Both the position numbers and the translations under genes were made by a program. Positions 26,347-35,467 of a stretch of DNA of 64,000 nt are shown in pieces (the stretch's first letter is position 1; each line of letters opens with the position of its first letter). A model generated the notes under the pieces. It saw only the letters and a list, made by a program, of their open reading frames with translations, ran no database searches and had not been told where the DNA came from. This DNA comes from JBCBJX01 sp964342855 (GTDB lineage: Bacteria > Pseudomonadota > Alphaproteobacteria > Caulobacterales > Parvularculaceae), in assembly GCA_964342855.1 (NCBI GenBank), contig CAYFIB010000009.1:1-64000 (forward strand). The letters run 5' to 3'.

Positions 26347-27081
26347 TTACGGAGCGATTTCTTCGCCATCCCAGGCGAAGCAGCGGCCGCTTGATTCCGC
26401 CTTCAGCCCGTCGATCACCGCCAACAACCGCTCGGCGGAATAATCGGGCGTGAACAGCTTTCCCTCGGCGACATTGCGCTGAAAGGGCTCCGACAGCGCA
26501 GTGTCCACGGTGCCGGGGTGCAGCCCCACGGCGATGGCGCGCTCGTTCTTCCGGGCGAGCTCGATGGCAAAGTTTTTGATCAGCATAATGAGCGCCGCCT
26601 TTGACGCCCGATAAGCGTGCCAGCCGCCGAAGCCATTGTCTGAAATCGATCCGACGCGGGCTGAAAGCGCCGCGAAAACGGACTTGGCGTCATCGCGCAG
26701 TTTCGGCAGGGCGTGCTTGGCGACGAGAGCGGGGCCGGTCGCGTTAATGGCGAAGACCCTGGCGAAGGCTTCGGCGTCGATCTGGCGCCAGGTTTTTTCC
26801 GGCTGGAAGCCGTCGCCATGGAGAACGCCGGTCGCGACGAAAACGAGATCGAACGGGCCTTCATCCCGGAACGCCGCTTCGATGCTCGCCTCATCTTCGA
26901 TGTCGATTTTCCCGGTGCGGACCGGCCCGTCGAACGCACCGGCGCCTGTTCGCGACAGGGCGAGCACCTCGCCGACCGCCGGGTCCGTCGCAAGCCGTCG
27001 GACGACCGCGCCGCCGACGCCGCCGCTCGCGCCGACGACCGCCGCCCGCAGAGGGGCGGAGAAGGAAGAAAGGGCCGTCAG
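26347..27081 (-). CDS. SDR-family NAD(P)-dependent oxidoreductase, non-standard start
   Basis: The frame runs from a Rossmann motif RAAVVGASGGVGGAVV through NAAG-like FAINATGP, a catalytic Ser region (ALSARVGSI) and YRASK (YxxxK) to GTVDTALS. This is a classical short-chain dehydrogenase of about 235-244 residues. No ATG, GTG or TTG occurs before the Gly-rich motif. The only canonical start (GTG 26967) would delete the cofactor-binding fold. A CTG at 27081 overlaps the hemE stop as CTGA, like other overlaps here; a CTG at 27051 gives the neat N terminus (M)RAAVVGASGG. A sequencing error is the alternative. Substrate unknown; it appears co-transcribed with hemE. Confidence 0.75.
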   Translation of the reverse strand: MTALSSFSAPLRAAVVGASGGVGGAVVRRLATDPAVGEVLALSRTGAGAFDGPVRTGKIDIEDEASIEAAFRDEGPFDLVFVATGVLHGDGFQPEKTWRQIDAEAFARVFAINATGPALVAKHALPKLRDDAKSVFAALSARVGSISDNGFGGWHAYRASKAALIMLIKNFAIELARKNERAIAVGLHPGTVDTALSEPFQRNVAEGKLFTPDYSAERLLAVIDGLKAESSGRCFAWDGEEIAP

Positions 27082-28112
27082 GACGCGCGCACCAGGTCCA
27101 CGAGACGCTCGACATGGGGGATCGGCGTTTCCGGCCGCACCCCATGGCCGAGATTAAAGACATACGGTCGACCGGCGAGAGCGGTTTTCACCGCCTCGAC
27201 GCCGTGCTCCAGCGCCTCGCCGCCGAGAATGAGGGCGTGCGGATCAAGGGCGCCCTGCACCGGTCCGTCTGAGGCGACATAGGCCGCGACCCAGTTGAGG
27301 TCGGCCCGCTCGTCGATGCCGACGGCGTCGACGCCCGTGTCCTTCCGATAGCGCGCGAGGAAGGTTCCGGCGCCGCGCGGAAAGCCGATGACGGGCAGGT
27401 CCGGCGCGGCGGCGCGAACGCCGTCGACGATCTTCCGCGTCGGTTTGGCGATCGCGCGATCATAAAGCGCGGCGGGGCAGTCGCCCGCCCAGCTGTCGAA
27501 AATTTGCACGGCCTGCACCCCGGCGCGGGCCTGTTCGATGAGCAGCGCCGTCACGCCCGCGACGCAGGCGCTGATGACCGCCTCGAAGAGCTCGGGGTCC
27601 GAGTAGGCGATGCGGATCGCGGCCTCGCGGCCTTCGGTTCCGCGGCCGCCGAGCATGTAGGTCGCCAGCGTCCACGGCGCCCCGGCGAAACCGATGAGCG
27701 CCGCACCTTTCGGAAGCGCCGAACGCACCCCGCGCACGGTCTCAAACACGGGCTGAAGGCGCTCGCGCACGCGGTCCACCGCGGCGGCGGCGGAAAGATC
27801 CGCATCCGAAACGGGGCCAAGAACAGGTCCTTCGCCCGGCTCGAAGCGCACTTCCTGCCCGAGGGCGTGCGGAATGGTCAGGATATCGGAGAAGAGGATC
27901 GCCGCGTCCATGCCGTACCGGCGAACGGGCTGCAGCGTCGCCTCGACCGCAAGGTCCGGACTGAAACAGAAGTCCATGAAGTCGCGCGCTTTTGCGCGCA
28001 GCTGCAGATATTCCGGCAGATGGCGTCCCGCCTGGCGCATGAGCCAGACCGGCGGCGTCGCCAGTTTTTCGCCCGCGAGGGCGCGAAGGAGGAGGGGTTT
28101 TGCGTCAGTCAT
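27078..28112 (-). CDS. hemE: Uroporphyrinogen decarboxylase
   Basis: 344 residues from ATG 28112, supported by AGGTGA eight bases upstream. GTG 28124 would only add MMGI. The signature PPVWLMRQAGRHLPEY binds the uroporphyrinogen carboxylates. Later motifs such as GFAGAPWTLATYML and FPRGAGTF fit the family. The enzyme removes the four acetate carboxyls of uroporphyrinogen III in haem synthesis in the cytosol. The SDR gene follows with a 4-base overlap. The gene is divergent from the polysaccharide locus. Confidence 0.95.
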   Translation of the reverse strand: MTDAKPLLLRALAGEKLATPPVWLMRQAGRHLPEYLQLRAKARDFMDFCFSPDLAVEATLQPVRRYGMDAAILFSDILTIPHALGQEVRFEPGEGPVLGPVSDADLSAAAAVDRVRERLQPVFETVRGVRSALPKGAALIGFAGAPWTLATYMLGGRGTEGREAAIRIAYSDPELFEAVISACVAGVTALLIEQARAGVQAVQIFDSWAGDCPAALYDRAIAKPTRKIVDGVRAAAPDLPVIGFPRGAGTFLARYRKDTGVDAVGIDERADLNWVAAYVASDGPVQGALDPHALILGGEALEHGVEAVKTALAGRPYVFNLGHGVRPETPIPHVERLVDLVRAS

Positions 28113-28173
28113 GATGCCCATCACCTAGGCCGCGTCATAAATCTGCGCCAGCGGCGCGCGTTTTAACCGCGTC

Positions 28174-28189
28174 TGGACGCTTTTTTGCA
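28174..28189 (+). promoter_or_regulatory. Predicted sigma-54 promoter of the oxidoreductase-epimerase gene
   Basis: TGGACGCTTTTTTGCA has GG and GC twelve bases apart, with a strong TTTTTTGCA -12 part. The -24 part is TGGAC rather than TGGCAC. It lies 57 bases before the ATG at 28246. Assignment is by eye. A PrsR-type activator is encoded in the same locus. Confidence 0.5.
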
Positions 28190-28245
28190 ATGCAATGCCT
28201 TGCTATGCCCGCCGCGCCGACCAACCCCGCAAGGATGAATTAACC

Positions 28246-30336
28246 ATGCTTTCTACCGCCTTCATCGGGGCCGGCTTCATTGCCGACGTCCACGCCGAAG
28301 CTCTCGCCAAACGTAAGGACGCTCGCCTCGCGGCCGTGGTCGATGTCAGCGAAGGCCGCCGGACGGGGTTCGCCAAGCGCTGGAAGGCTGAGCGGACATT
28401 CGGCTCGCTTGAGGAGATGCTGGACGCCGGCGGGATCGACGTCGCGCACGTGTTGACGCCCCCGGCGACGCACTACGCCGTCGCAAAGCCGCTGCTTGAA
28501 GCCGGCGTTTCGGTGTTCCTCGAAAAGCCCATGGCCGAAACCGACGCCGAGTGCGCCGAGCTGCAGGCGGCCGCGGCGAAAGGCGGGGCGAAGCTCCGCG
28601 TCAATCAGAATTTCATCCGCCAGCCGGCCCATGCGCGCCTCGCCGACCGCGTGACGCGCGGCGATATCGGACCGGTGACCTCCTGCCAGCTGCGTTATGT
28701 GATGCCGCTGCGCCAGCTCGCGGCGCGCGCCCTCGGCCACTGGATGTTCGACACCCCGCTCAATCTGCTGCTCGAACAGGCCGTGCACCCGCTCTCTCAG
28801 ATCGCGGACGTGATGGGGCCGATTGAACACGTCTCCGCGGTCGCCATGCCTCCCGCCGAATGCGGTGAAGGCGTGAAGATCGCCACGGGTTGGCTCGTCA
28901 ATCTTCAGTGCACGAAGGGCCCGGCGCAGCTGCACATCGCCCTCGGCGCGAGCTATCCCGTCTGGACGCTGACGGTGGTCGGGCCGGACGGCATGCTGGA
29001 AGCGGACATGATCTCCGCGAAGGTGACCGCGTCCAAGCCAGGCGCGTACCTTGAATTCTACGACCGCTTCCGCGACGGCGTCGGCCGCGGGCTCTCGCTG
29101 ATCTGGCAAAGCAAGCTCGACGCCGCCCGCTATCTCGGCGCGCAGGTGAAGATCCTCGGCCGCGCCGATCCGTTTTTCCGCTCCATCAAAGGCAATGTCG
29201 ACGCCTTCTATGACGACCTCGCCAAACCGTCGGCGGAGGATCTGGACGGCTCCTTCGGCCGCGCGCTCGTTAAAGCCTGCGAGGACATCGCGGCGGATGC
29301 GGCGCCGGACATCAAGCCGGTTCCGAAGGTGTCGACGCCCGACGCTTCGGCGCGCTATGACGCGGTGGTGCTCGGCGGCACGGGCTTCATCGGCGCGGCG
29401 CTCGTCCGCCAGCTGACGGACGCCGGAAAGCGCGTCGCCGTCGCCGCCCGCTCGGTGAACAATCTCTCCGACCTCTATCGCCATCCGAATGTCGGCGTCT
29501 TCCGCGGCGATATGCGCGATGCGGCTTTCATGGCCGATCTCGCGGGCCGTGCGCCGGTGCTCGTCAACCTCGCCCATGGCGGCGGCGGCGAGGATTTTGA
29601 AGCGATCCGCGCGGCCATGGTCGGCGGCGCAGTGCAGGTCGCCGAAGCTGCGAAATCCGCGAAGGTCGAGCATCTCCTCTTCGTCAGCTCTATCGCCGCG
29701 CTTTATCTCGGCGACCCGGATCGGACGATCACGGCGGAGACGCCGGTCGATCCGCGCCGGGACGAACGCGCCGACTATGCGCGCGCGAAAACCTACGCCG
29801 AAGATGAAATGATGCGCTGGCATCGGGAAGAAGGGCTCCCCATCTCCATCCACCGCCCCGGCGTCGTCGTCGGCGCAGGCGGCCCGCCTTTCCATTCCGG
29901 GCTCGGACTGTTCAATTCCGAAACCTATTGTCTCGGCTGGAACGCGGGCAAAAACGCGCTGCCCTTCGTCCTCGTGGACGATGTCGCCTCGGCGCTCATT
30001 CTCGCCATGGAGAAGCCGGAACTCGCCGGGCGCGCCTTCAACCTCGTCGGCGACGCGCGACCCAACGCGCGCGAATACGTCGCCGCTCTGGCGGACGCGA
30101 CGGGCCGGCCCTTGCGCTTCCGTCCGCAGTCCATCGCGCGCCAGCAGGCGGGCGAGGTCGTGAAATGGAGCGTGAAGCGCATCGCCGGGCGCAATGTGCC
30201 GTTCCCCTCCGTCTACGATCTGAAATCGCGCGGGCTCGTTTCGCCGTTTGATACGTCGATGGAAAAGCAGGCGCTCGGCTGGGCGCCCGTCGCCGATCGC
30301 GGCGAGTTCCAGCGCCGCGCCTTTGCGGGGCTCTGA
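28246..30336 (+). CDS. Gfo/Idh/MocA oxidoreductase fused to NAD-dependent sugar epimerase
   Basis: A 696-residue two-enzyme fusion from ATG 28246 (AAGGA upstream). Residues about 3-345 are a Gfo/Idh/MocA dehydrogenase with a Rossmann start (AFIGAGFIADVH) and the family EKP motif (VFLEKPMAE). Residues about 365-690 are an extended SDR/epimerase with GGTGFIGAALVRQL and YARAK (YxxxK). The pair would carry out successive NAD(P)-dependent steps on a nucleotide sugar, probably making a precursor for the polysaccharide assembled downstream; the sugar is unknown. It is followed after 6 bases by a glycosyltransferase and then a FemAB/GNAT gene, and preceded by a sigma-54-like promoter. Confidence 0.85.
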   Translation: MLSTAFIGAGFIADVHAEALAKRKDARLAAVVDVSEGRRTGFAKRWKAERTFGSLEEMLDAGGIDVAHVLTPPATHYAVAKPLLEAGVSVFLEKPMAETDAECAELQAAAAKGGAKLRVNQNFIRQPAHARLADRVTRGDIGPVTSCQLRYVMPLRQLAARALGHWMFDTPLNLLLEQAVHPLSQIADVMGPIEHVSAVAMPPAECGEGVKIATGWLVNLQCTKGPAQLHIALGASYPVWTLTVVGPDGMLEADMISAKVTASKPGAYLEFYDRFRDGVGRGLSLIWQSKLDAARYLGAQVKILGRADPFFRSIKGNVDAFYDDLAKPSAEDLDGSFGRALVKACEDIAADAAPDIKPVPKVSTPDASARYDAVVLGGTGFIGAALVRQLTDAGKRVAVAARSVNNLSDLYRHPNVGVFRGDMRDAAFMADLAGRAPVLVNLAHGGGGEDFEAIRAAMVGGAVQVAEAAKSAKVEHLLFVSSIAALYLGDPDRTITAETPVDPRRDERADYARAKTYAEDEMMRWHREEGLPISIHRPGVVVGAGGPPFHSGLGLFNSETYCLGWNAGKNALPFVLVDDVASALILAMEKPELAGRAFNLVGDARPNAREYVAALADATGRPLRFRPQSIARQQAGEVVKWSVKRIAGRNVPFPSVYDLKSRGLVSPFDTSMEKQALGWAPVADRGEFQRRAFAGL

Positions 30337-30342
30337 TCGGTC

Positions 30343-31458
30343 ATGACGCAAGCGCTGAAGGTCCTCCACGTTTTCTCGACCTTCGCTTTCGGCGGCCCGC
30401 AGGTGCGCTTCGCCACTCTCGCGAACGCGCTCGGCGCGGACTATGAGCACCATCTCGTCGCCATGGACGACCGCACGGATGCGGAAGCCCTGATCGATGA
30501 CGGCGTCAATCTGCACGTCCACCATCTGCCGTTGCAGAAGAACGCGACGCTGAGCATAAAAAACATTTCTCTCGCCCGACGCCTGTCGCAGGAGATCCAG
30601 CCGGACGTTCTGTGCACCTATAACTGGGGCGCCATCGAATGGGCGCTCCTCAATCGGGTCGCGCCCATCGCCGGGCATCTCCATTTCGAAGACGGTTTCG
30701 GTCCGGAAGAGGCGGACGGCGATTTCATCAAGCGCCGCATCTGGGCGCGAAAGCTTGCGCTCGGCCCGCGCACGAAAGTCGTCGTGCCGTCGCACGTCCT
30801 TGAGCGCATCGCGCGCGATGTCTGGAGCATTCCCTCAACGCGCGTCGAGCACTTCGAGAACGGCATCGATCTGACGCGGTTCTCGCCTGACGGCCCGGTC
30901 GATCGGTCGTATGCGGGCGAAGACGAAGTCGTCATCGGCTCCGTCGGGGCGCTCAGGGCTGAAAAGAACCTGAAACGGCTCGTCCGCGTCTTTCATCGCG
31001 CCGCAGACGGACGGAACGCGAAGCTCGTCATCGTCGGCGACGGCCCGGAGCGCCCGGCGCTGGAGGCCGAGGCGACCGAACGCGGCATCTCGGACAAGGT
31101 AGTCTTCACCGGCCGCATTGACCGGCCGGAGGCGGCCATGCGCGGCTTCGACGCTTTTGCGCTCTCCTCCGACACCGAGCAGATGCCCATCGGCCTTATC
31201 GAGGCGATGGCCTGCGGCAAGGCGTGTCTCTCCACCGATGTCGGCGATGTCGCGCAGATGGTGAGTGCGGAGAACCGGCCCTTTGTCGTCGTGCGCGAGG
31301 CTGAAGCCGATTTCGTCGCCGCCATGTCGAAGCTGATCGATGACGCGGAGCTACGCGCGCGTCTCGGCGCGGCGAACCGGGCGGTCGCCGAAGCGCGCTT
31401 CGATGTGAGAACCATGGTTGCGCGCCTCGACGCCCTCATGCGTGCCGCCGCGCGATGA
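30343..31458 (+). CDS. Glycosyltransferase family 4
   Basis: 371 residues with the GT-B fold. The N-terminal Rossmann half begins LKVLHVFSTFAFGGPQVRF. The C-terminal half has VIGSVGALRAEKNL (about 205), LVIVGDGPERPAL and the EX7E element in EQMPIGLIEAMACGKA. It transfers a sugar from an activated donor onto a lipid-linked or growing glycan on the cytoplasmic face. Donor and acceptor cannot be told. It is placed between the fusion enzyme and a FemAB/GNAT-like gene, with a 4-base overlap downstream. Confidence 0.9.
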   Translation: MTQALKVLHVFSTFAFGGPQVRFATLANALGADYEHHLVAMDDRTDAEALIDDGVNLHVHHLPLQKNATLSIKNISLARRLSQEIQPDVLCTYNWGAIEWALLNRVAPIAGHLHFEDGFGPEEADGDFIKRRIWARKLALGPRTKVVVPSHVLERIARDVWSIPSTRVEHFENGIDLTRFSPDGPVDRSYAGEDEVVIGSVGALRAEKNLKRLVRVFHRAADGRNAKLVIVGDGPERPALEAEATERGISDKVVFTGRIDRPEAAMRGFDAFALSSDTEQMPIGLIEAMACGKACLSTDVGDVAQMVSAENRPFVVVREAEADFVAAMSKLIDDAELRARLGAANRAVAEARFDVRTMVARLDALMRAAAR

Positions 31459-32528
31459 CGGCGTTCGCGACGCGACCGATCGATAACGCCGAGCATTTCG
31501 CGGAACGCTGGGCGGCGGCGGTTGCGGGTCGGGATGTCGGCCCGTTTCTTTCCGCCACGTGGATCCTAGGGCGCCTCAGGACGGCGCCCGCGGAGGCGCA
31601 ACCTTTTGCAATCTACAAAGACGAACAACCGGTCGGGCTCTATTTTCAGCGCCGCGACGCTGGGGCGTCCCTCTATCTCTATGAAACCGGCGACCGTGAC
31701 GCCGACGCGGTCTATCCAGAAGATGTTGATCTTCTGACGGATGAAGCGGATCGGGTGGCGGCGGTCGGGCTCCTTTTCGCCGGAAAGCCGTCTAAGGTCC
31801 GTATACGCGCTGCGGTGGAAGGACTTGTCGCCGCCGCCGAACAGGCGGCGGACGAGGCAGGTTACTTCGTGCGCGTGCTCGACCGCAAAGAGTCCTACGT
31901 CATCGATCTGGAAGCGGTCCGCGCTGGCGGCGGCGATGTTCTCAGTGGTCTTTCCTCCGGCGCGCGTCAACAGATCCGACGCTCGGAGCGTCTGCTCGCG
32001 GGGGACGGCGCCGTGACGTTTCGCCGGGCTGAGACGCAGGCGGAGGAAAAAGACGCGTGGGAGAAACTCGCCGAGCTTCATGATGCGGCCCATGCGGAGC
32101 GAACCGGCGGCGCCTTCGGGAACGAGAAATTCCTCGCCTTTCATGCGGCCCTCAGAGAAAACGCCCGCGCCCGACCGGAATGGGGGCTCGACTATGCGCT
32201 GGAGACGGTTTCAGCGAACGGTGAGGCGGTCGGCGTTCTCTACCAACTCCTCTGGCGCGGCACGGTCTTCAATTATCAGACGGGCTTCAAACCATTTGAC
32301 GATAATCGAATTAAGCGGGGCCTGCTCGCCCATGTCCTGAGCGCCGAGGCGCAACTCGCGGCGGGCGGAAAAGCCTACGATCTCCTCGCGGGCGAGGGAG
32401 GCTATAAATCGCGCCTCGCATCGCCGACCCGGCGCCTCGCATCCCTGGAATTTGAACGGAAGACCATCGGCGCAACCGGGCGGCGAATCGCGCGTATGGC
32501 GAAACGGTGGATAGAAAAACACAATTGA
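31455..32528 (+). CDS. FemAB/CelD-like GNAT-fold protein
   Basis: 357 residues. A divergent N-terminal domain precedes a GNAT-type region at about 170-320 with the GLSSGARQQIRRSERLL helix typical of the CelD/BcsL (Acetyltransf_6) and FemAB-like group. These proteins transfer acyl or aminoacyl groups to polysaccharide or peptidoglycan precursors. It overlaps the glycosyltransferase by ATGA, so it is part of the same operon. Substrate and acyl donor are unknown. Two further proteins of this broad class (44272-45282 and 62384-63466) occur in the locus. Confidence 0.7.
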   Translation: MTAFATRPIDNAEHFAERWAAAVAGRDVGPFLSATWILGRLRTAPAEAQPFAIYKDEQPVGLYFQRRDAGASLYLYETGDRDADAVYPEDVDLLTDEADRVAAVGLLFAGKPSKVRIRAAVEGLVAAAEQAADEAGYFVRVLDRKESYVIDLEAVRAGGGDVLSGLSSGARQQIRRSERLLAGDGAVTFRRAETQAEEKDAWEKLAELHDAAHAERTGGAFGNEKFLAFHAALRENARARPEWGLDYALETVSANGEAVGVLYQLLWRGTVFNYQTGFKPFDDNRIKRGLLAHVLSAEAQLAAGGKAYDLLAGEGGYKSRLASPTRRLASLEFERKTIGATGRRIARMAKRWIEKHN

Positions 32529-32780
32529 CCTGAATCCGCCTGTTTTTCGCCCCAAACGCACATGAAACGCTGGCCATCGATCGTTTTGAGGGCGTATCCA
32601 GTTTTCCACATCGTGGCGAAAAAGAAGCGCGCCAATTCGAATCGAATGCATGTCGAATGCTGGTTGGGGTCTTGGGGATCTCTAAGGGCGCGGCTGCTTT
32701 AGTCGCGTTCGCCGGGGCATGGCGCGGGCAGAGTATTTCCAAGATGACGCGGGGGCGTTGTCGAAGCGGACAGGTTTTTC

Positions 32781-35414
32781 ATGGCGGCGTTTAAAGCCCT
32801 CTTTCAAGCGCTTCGCGCACGTGCGCTCGAAGATCTCCAGAGCGTCCCCCCGATCCTCGATGGATTTGGCGACGACGACGACGACGCGAATGATGACGCT
32901 GGCGGCGCCGTTCCGTTTCTTTCGTCGTCGGAAGCCCCGGCGCTGGCGGCGCTCACCAATCAGGACGGCATTTTCAATTTCAATGGACCTTTCCGCCTCG
33001 CTCTCCTGCGCCAATTCCGATCAGGCGAAGCAGAAGCGAATTCCGGAACCGTCGATGCGGTCGTTCGCGAATTCATTCTGAACGCGCGCAATGGCGACGC
33101 GTCTGTCGACGACGAGGTTTTCGGCGACGAAGCCGATGACGATCTTTCCGGCGGCGACGGCGTGGACGTCATTTCCGGCGGCCAAGGCGACGACACGCTG
33201 AGCGGCGGTGCGGGCGACGACTTCCTCCACGGCGGCGAAGGAGAGGACGTCGCGGTCTTCACCGGAGACCGGGACGACTACACGGTCCGCGTCGAGGACG
33301 GCTCGGTTTTCATCTCGGACGGAACCAGCGGCCGCGACGGCGAAGACGAGCTTCTCTACGTTGAGACGGTCCGCTTCGCCGATGGAGATGTGTCGCTAAC
33401 GGACCTCCTCTTTTCAGTTGGCGAAACGCCGCCGGAGCCGACGACGCCGCCATCCCCTCCGGAGACGGAAACTCCGACCACGCCTCCCGCGACCCCGCCG
33501 GAAACCCCCGGCGAATCGAGCGCGGACGCCGACGCGATGCTTGCGCGCTATGCGGAAGACCTGACGCGCCCGGAACGTCCGCAGGGTTCGGGGAACGAGC
33601 TCTGGGTCGGCGAGGGTCATCCGTTTGCGACCCTCTCCGAAGCGGTCGCCGCCTCATCGGAAGGCGATACGATCTATGTGGATGGCGGCGAATACGTGAA
33701 CGACGTCACCCAGGTCGGCCATTCGCTCTCCATCATCGGGATCGGCGATCCGCCGCCGGTGATCCGCTGGGACCCGGCGCTTTCGCCCGAGACCAACGGC
33801 CTGGTGCCGGGCGGCAAGGCGCTGCTGGAGCTGCAGCCTTCGGCCGGGTCCGTCTATATCGAGAACCTGCACTTCGACGGCGCCGCCGTCAGCGCCAAGA
33901 ACGGCGCCGGCGTGCGCGTGCACAACGACAAGACGGTCATCGTCGACAGCGTGTTCACCAATAACGAGATGGGCATCTTCGGCGGCAATCGCGAAGGCTC
34001 CGAGCTCTACGTTTATAATTCCCGCTTCGAAGGGAACGGCTACGACCAGTCGCCGCCGAGCCATGGCATCTATTTCGGCAATGGCGGCTTCGACGATGCA
34101 GGTAAGCTGGTCGTCGTTGACAGCCAGTTCATCGGCACCATCGCCGGACATGACGTCAAGGGGATTACGGACGAAACGGTCGTCGTCGGCTCCCTGTTCT
34201 CCGATAACGGCATCGCGTCCGTCGCGGCGATCGATATCACCGGCGGCGGCGACGCGTTCGTGCACGAGAACGATTTCTTCGATGAGGGCGGCGCCTCCAT
34301 CATCTACCGCGATACGCGTAACGGCGGCAGCCAGTACGATGTCGTGATCGATTCCAACACGCTCACCGCATCACGAACCGGCGCGTTCGTGATCAATGAG
34401 AGCGGCCTCGTCGTGAACATCTCCAATACGGCGGTGGAGACCGCGGTCGGCGTTTCGATTTCGCCGGTCATCGGGTACTTCCGGTTCCAGTACGGTCTCG
34501 GCGAAGTCACCGAATGGGCCGTCAACGGCGGCCTTGGCATCAATCTGCCGTTCAACGCCGGGTCGTTCCTGGACAACAACGGCGCTGAGCACCCGGTGCA
34601 GGTCGTCGAAGGTGACGACACGGCGGATCGTCTCGTCGTCGATGCGGGGGCGGACTACACGGCGGTCTTCGGCGGCGGCGGAAACGACACGATTTACTCG
34701 ACGGTCGGAACCGGCGTGCAGACGATTTCAGGCGGCGACGGCGCTGACACGATCGTCGCGGTCGGCTCGCGGACGCACGTTTCCGGCAATGGCGGGGACG
34801 ACATCATCATCGTCGAAAGCCAGACCCCCGGTACGGTCATCGTTCTCGGGTATGAAGGCGATGACGTAATCTTCGGCGGAGACGTCTCGTTCGACCAGGT
34901 TCACGCGGGCGATGGCGACGACATCGTATTTCTGGGCGAGATCGGTCAGTACAGTGAGAAAGCGAACGGCGGGCGCGGGTTCGACGTTGCAGTCATAGAT
35001 CGATCATTCGGTGATTTCACGGACATCATCTTCCAGACAAGCTCGATCGTTCTGCGCGATACCTCCGGGCCGAACGTCACGCTTTCGGGCTTCGAGATCG
35101 TGCAGTTTACGGACGGCGTTTATTTCGTGGACTCCGAGACCTTCATATCCGGCGTCTTCGAAGTCGATACGGCGTTCTATGAGGATCTCTATAACGAGAT
35201 CATCGCCGATTATCAGCAATCGGTGGAGAGCGGCCCGATCAACAATCTGTTCGATCTGATCTTCGGCGAAGCGACCGGCGCGGCGAAATCCGCGGTCGCG
35301 ACCCTGTCTGAGGCTTATGACGAGGCGCCGGCTGGCGGCGGGTTTGAAGGCGCCCCGCTTGCGCAGATGGAATGGGCGCCGACGGATAACGGACTGATCG
35401 GCGAGCTTCTCTGA
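32781..35414 (+). CDS. RTX-type calcium-binding protein with central beta-helix
   Basis: 877 residues with no signal peptide and no membrane helix. An N-terminal unknown domain has an acidic patch (GFGDDDDDANDD). A first RTX block follows (about 120-145, GGDGVDVISGGQGDDTLSGG), then a Pro/Thr linker (about 215-240). A parallel beta-helix domain spans about 275-590 (SLSEAV-like entry, VDGGEYVNDV, paired Asn/Gly turns). A second RTX block is at about 630-730 (GGGGNDTIYS, GGDGADTIV, GNGGDDIIIV). RTX nonapeptides bind Ca2+ and mark type I secretion; the beta-helix resembles polysaccharide-acting lyases or epimerases. It may act on the polymer made here, but I see no catalytic motif. No T1SS genes are in the window. 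The 252-bp leader (32529-32780) holds no clear promoter. Confidence 0.75.
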   Translation: MAAFKALFQALRARALEDLQSVPPILDGFGDDDDDANDDAGGAVPFLSSSEAPALAALTNQDGIFNFNGPFRLALLRQFRSGEAEANSGTVDAVVREFILNARNGDASVDDEVFGDEADDDLSGGDGVDVISGGQGDDTLSGGAGDDFLHGGEGEDVAVFTGDRDDYTVRVEDGSVFISDGTSGRDGEDELLYVETVRFADGDVSLTDLLFSVGETPPEPTTPPSPPETETPTTPPATPPETPGESSADADAMLARYAEDLTRPERPQGSGNELWVGEGHPFATLSEAVAASSEGDTIYVDGGEYVNDVTQVGHSLSIIGIGDPPPVIRWDPALSPETNGLVPGGKALLELQPSAGSVYIENLHFDGAAVSAKNGAGVRVHNDKTVIVDSVFTNNEMGIFGGNREGSELYVYNSRFEGNGYDQSPPSHGIYFGNGGFDDAGKLVVVDSQFIGTIAGHDVKGITDETVVVGSLFSDNGIASVAAIDITGGGDAFVHENDFFDEGGASIIYRDTRNGGSQYDVVIDSNTLTASRTGAFVINESGLVVNISNTAVETAVGVSISPVIGYFRFQYGLGEVTEWAVNGGLGINLPFNAGSFLDNNGAEHPVQVVEGDDTADRLVVDAGADYTAVFGGGGNDTIYSTVGTGVQTISGGDGADTIVAVGSRTHVSGNGGDDIIIVESQTPGTVIVLGYEGDDVIFGGDVSFDQVHAGDGDDIVFLGEIGQYSEKANGGRGFDVAVIDRSFGDFTDIIFQTSSIVLRDTSGPNVTLSGFEIVQFTDGVYFVDSETFISGVFEVDTAFYEDLYNEIIADYQQSVESGPINNLFDLIFGEATGAAKSAVATLSEAYDEAPAGGGFEGAPLAQMEWAPTDNGLIGELL

Positions 35415-35438
35415 CGGATTTTCACATCACGACGTCTA

Positions 35439-35465
35439 AGCCCGCGGCGCGCCGCGGGCTTTTTC
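35439..35465 (+). terminator. Intrinsic terminator after the RTX gene
   Basis: AGCCCGCGGC-GC-GCCGCGGGCT forms a long GC stem directly followed by TTTTTCG. It ends the RTX transcript and also lies just beyond the stop of the convergent amidotransferase gene. Confidence 0.85.
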
Positions 35466-35467
35466 GT

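Noticed and set aside
28195..28245. Upstream in-frame ATG of the fusion gene at 28195
   Set aside because: It would lie only 6 bases after the predicted sigma-54 element and has no SD; ATG 28246 has AAGGA and starts directly at the Rossmann fold.
28240..30795. 851-residue open frame antisense to the oxidoreductase-epimerase fusion
   Set aside because: Arg/Asp/Val-rich shadow frame; both plus-strand domains have intact motifs.
32614..32629. Sigma-54-like site upstream of the RTX gene (TGGCGAAAAAGAAGCG)
   Set aside because: GG/GC spacing is right but the -12 part is AAGC, not TTGC, and it lies about 150 bases from the start codon.
35340..35414. PEP-CTERM tail on the RTX protein
   Set aside because: The C terminus (ending TDNGLIGELL) has no PEP motif, hydrophobic helix or basic tail.
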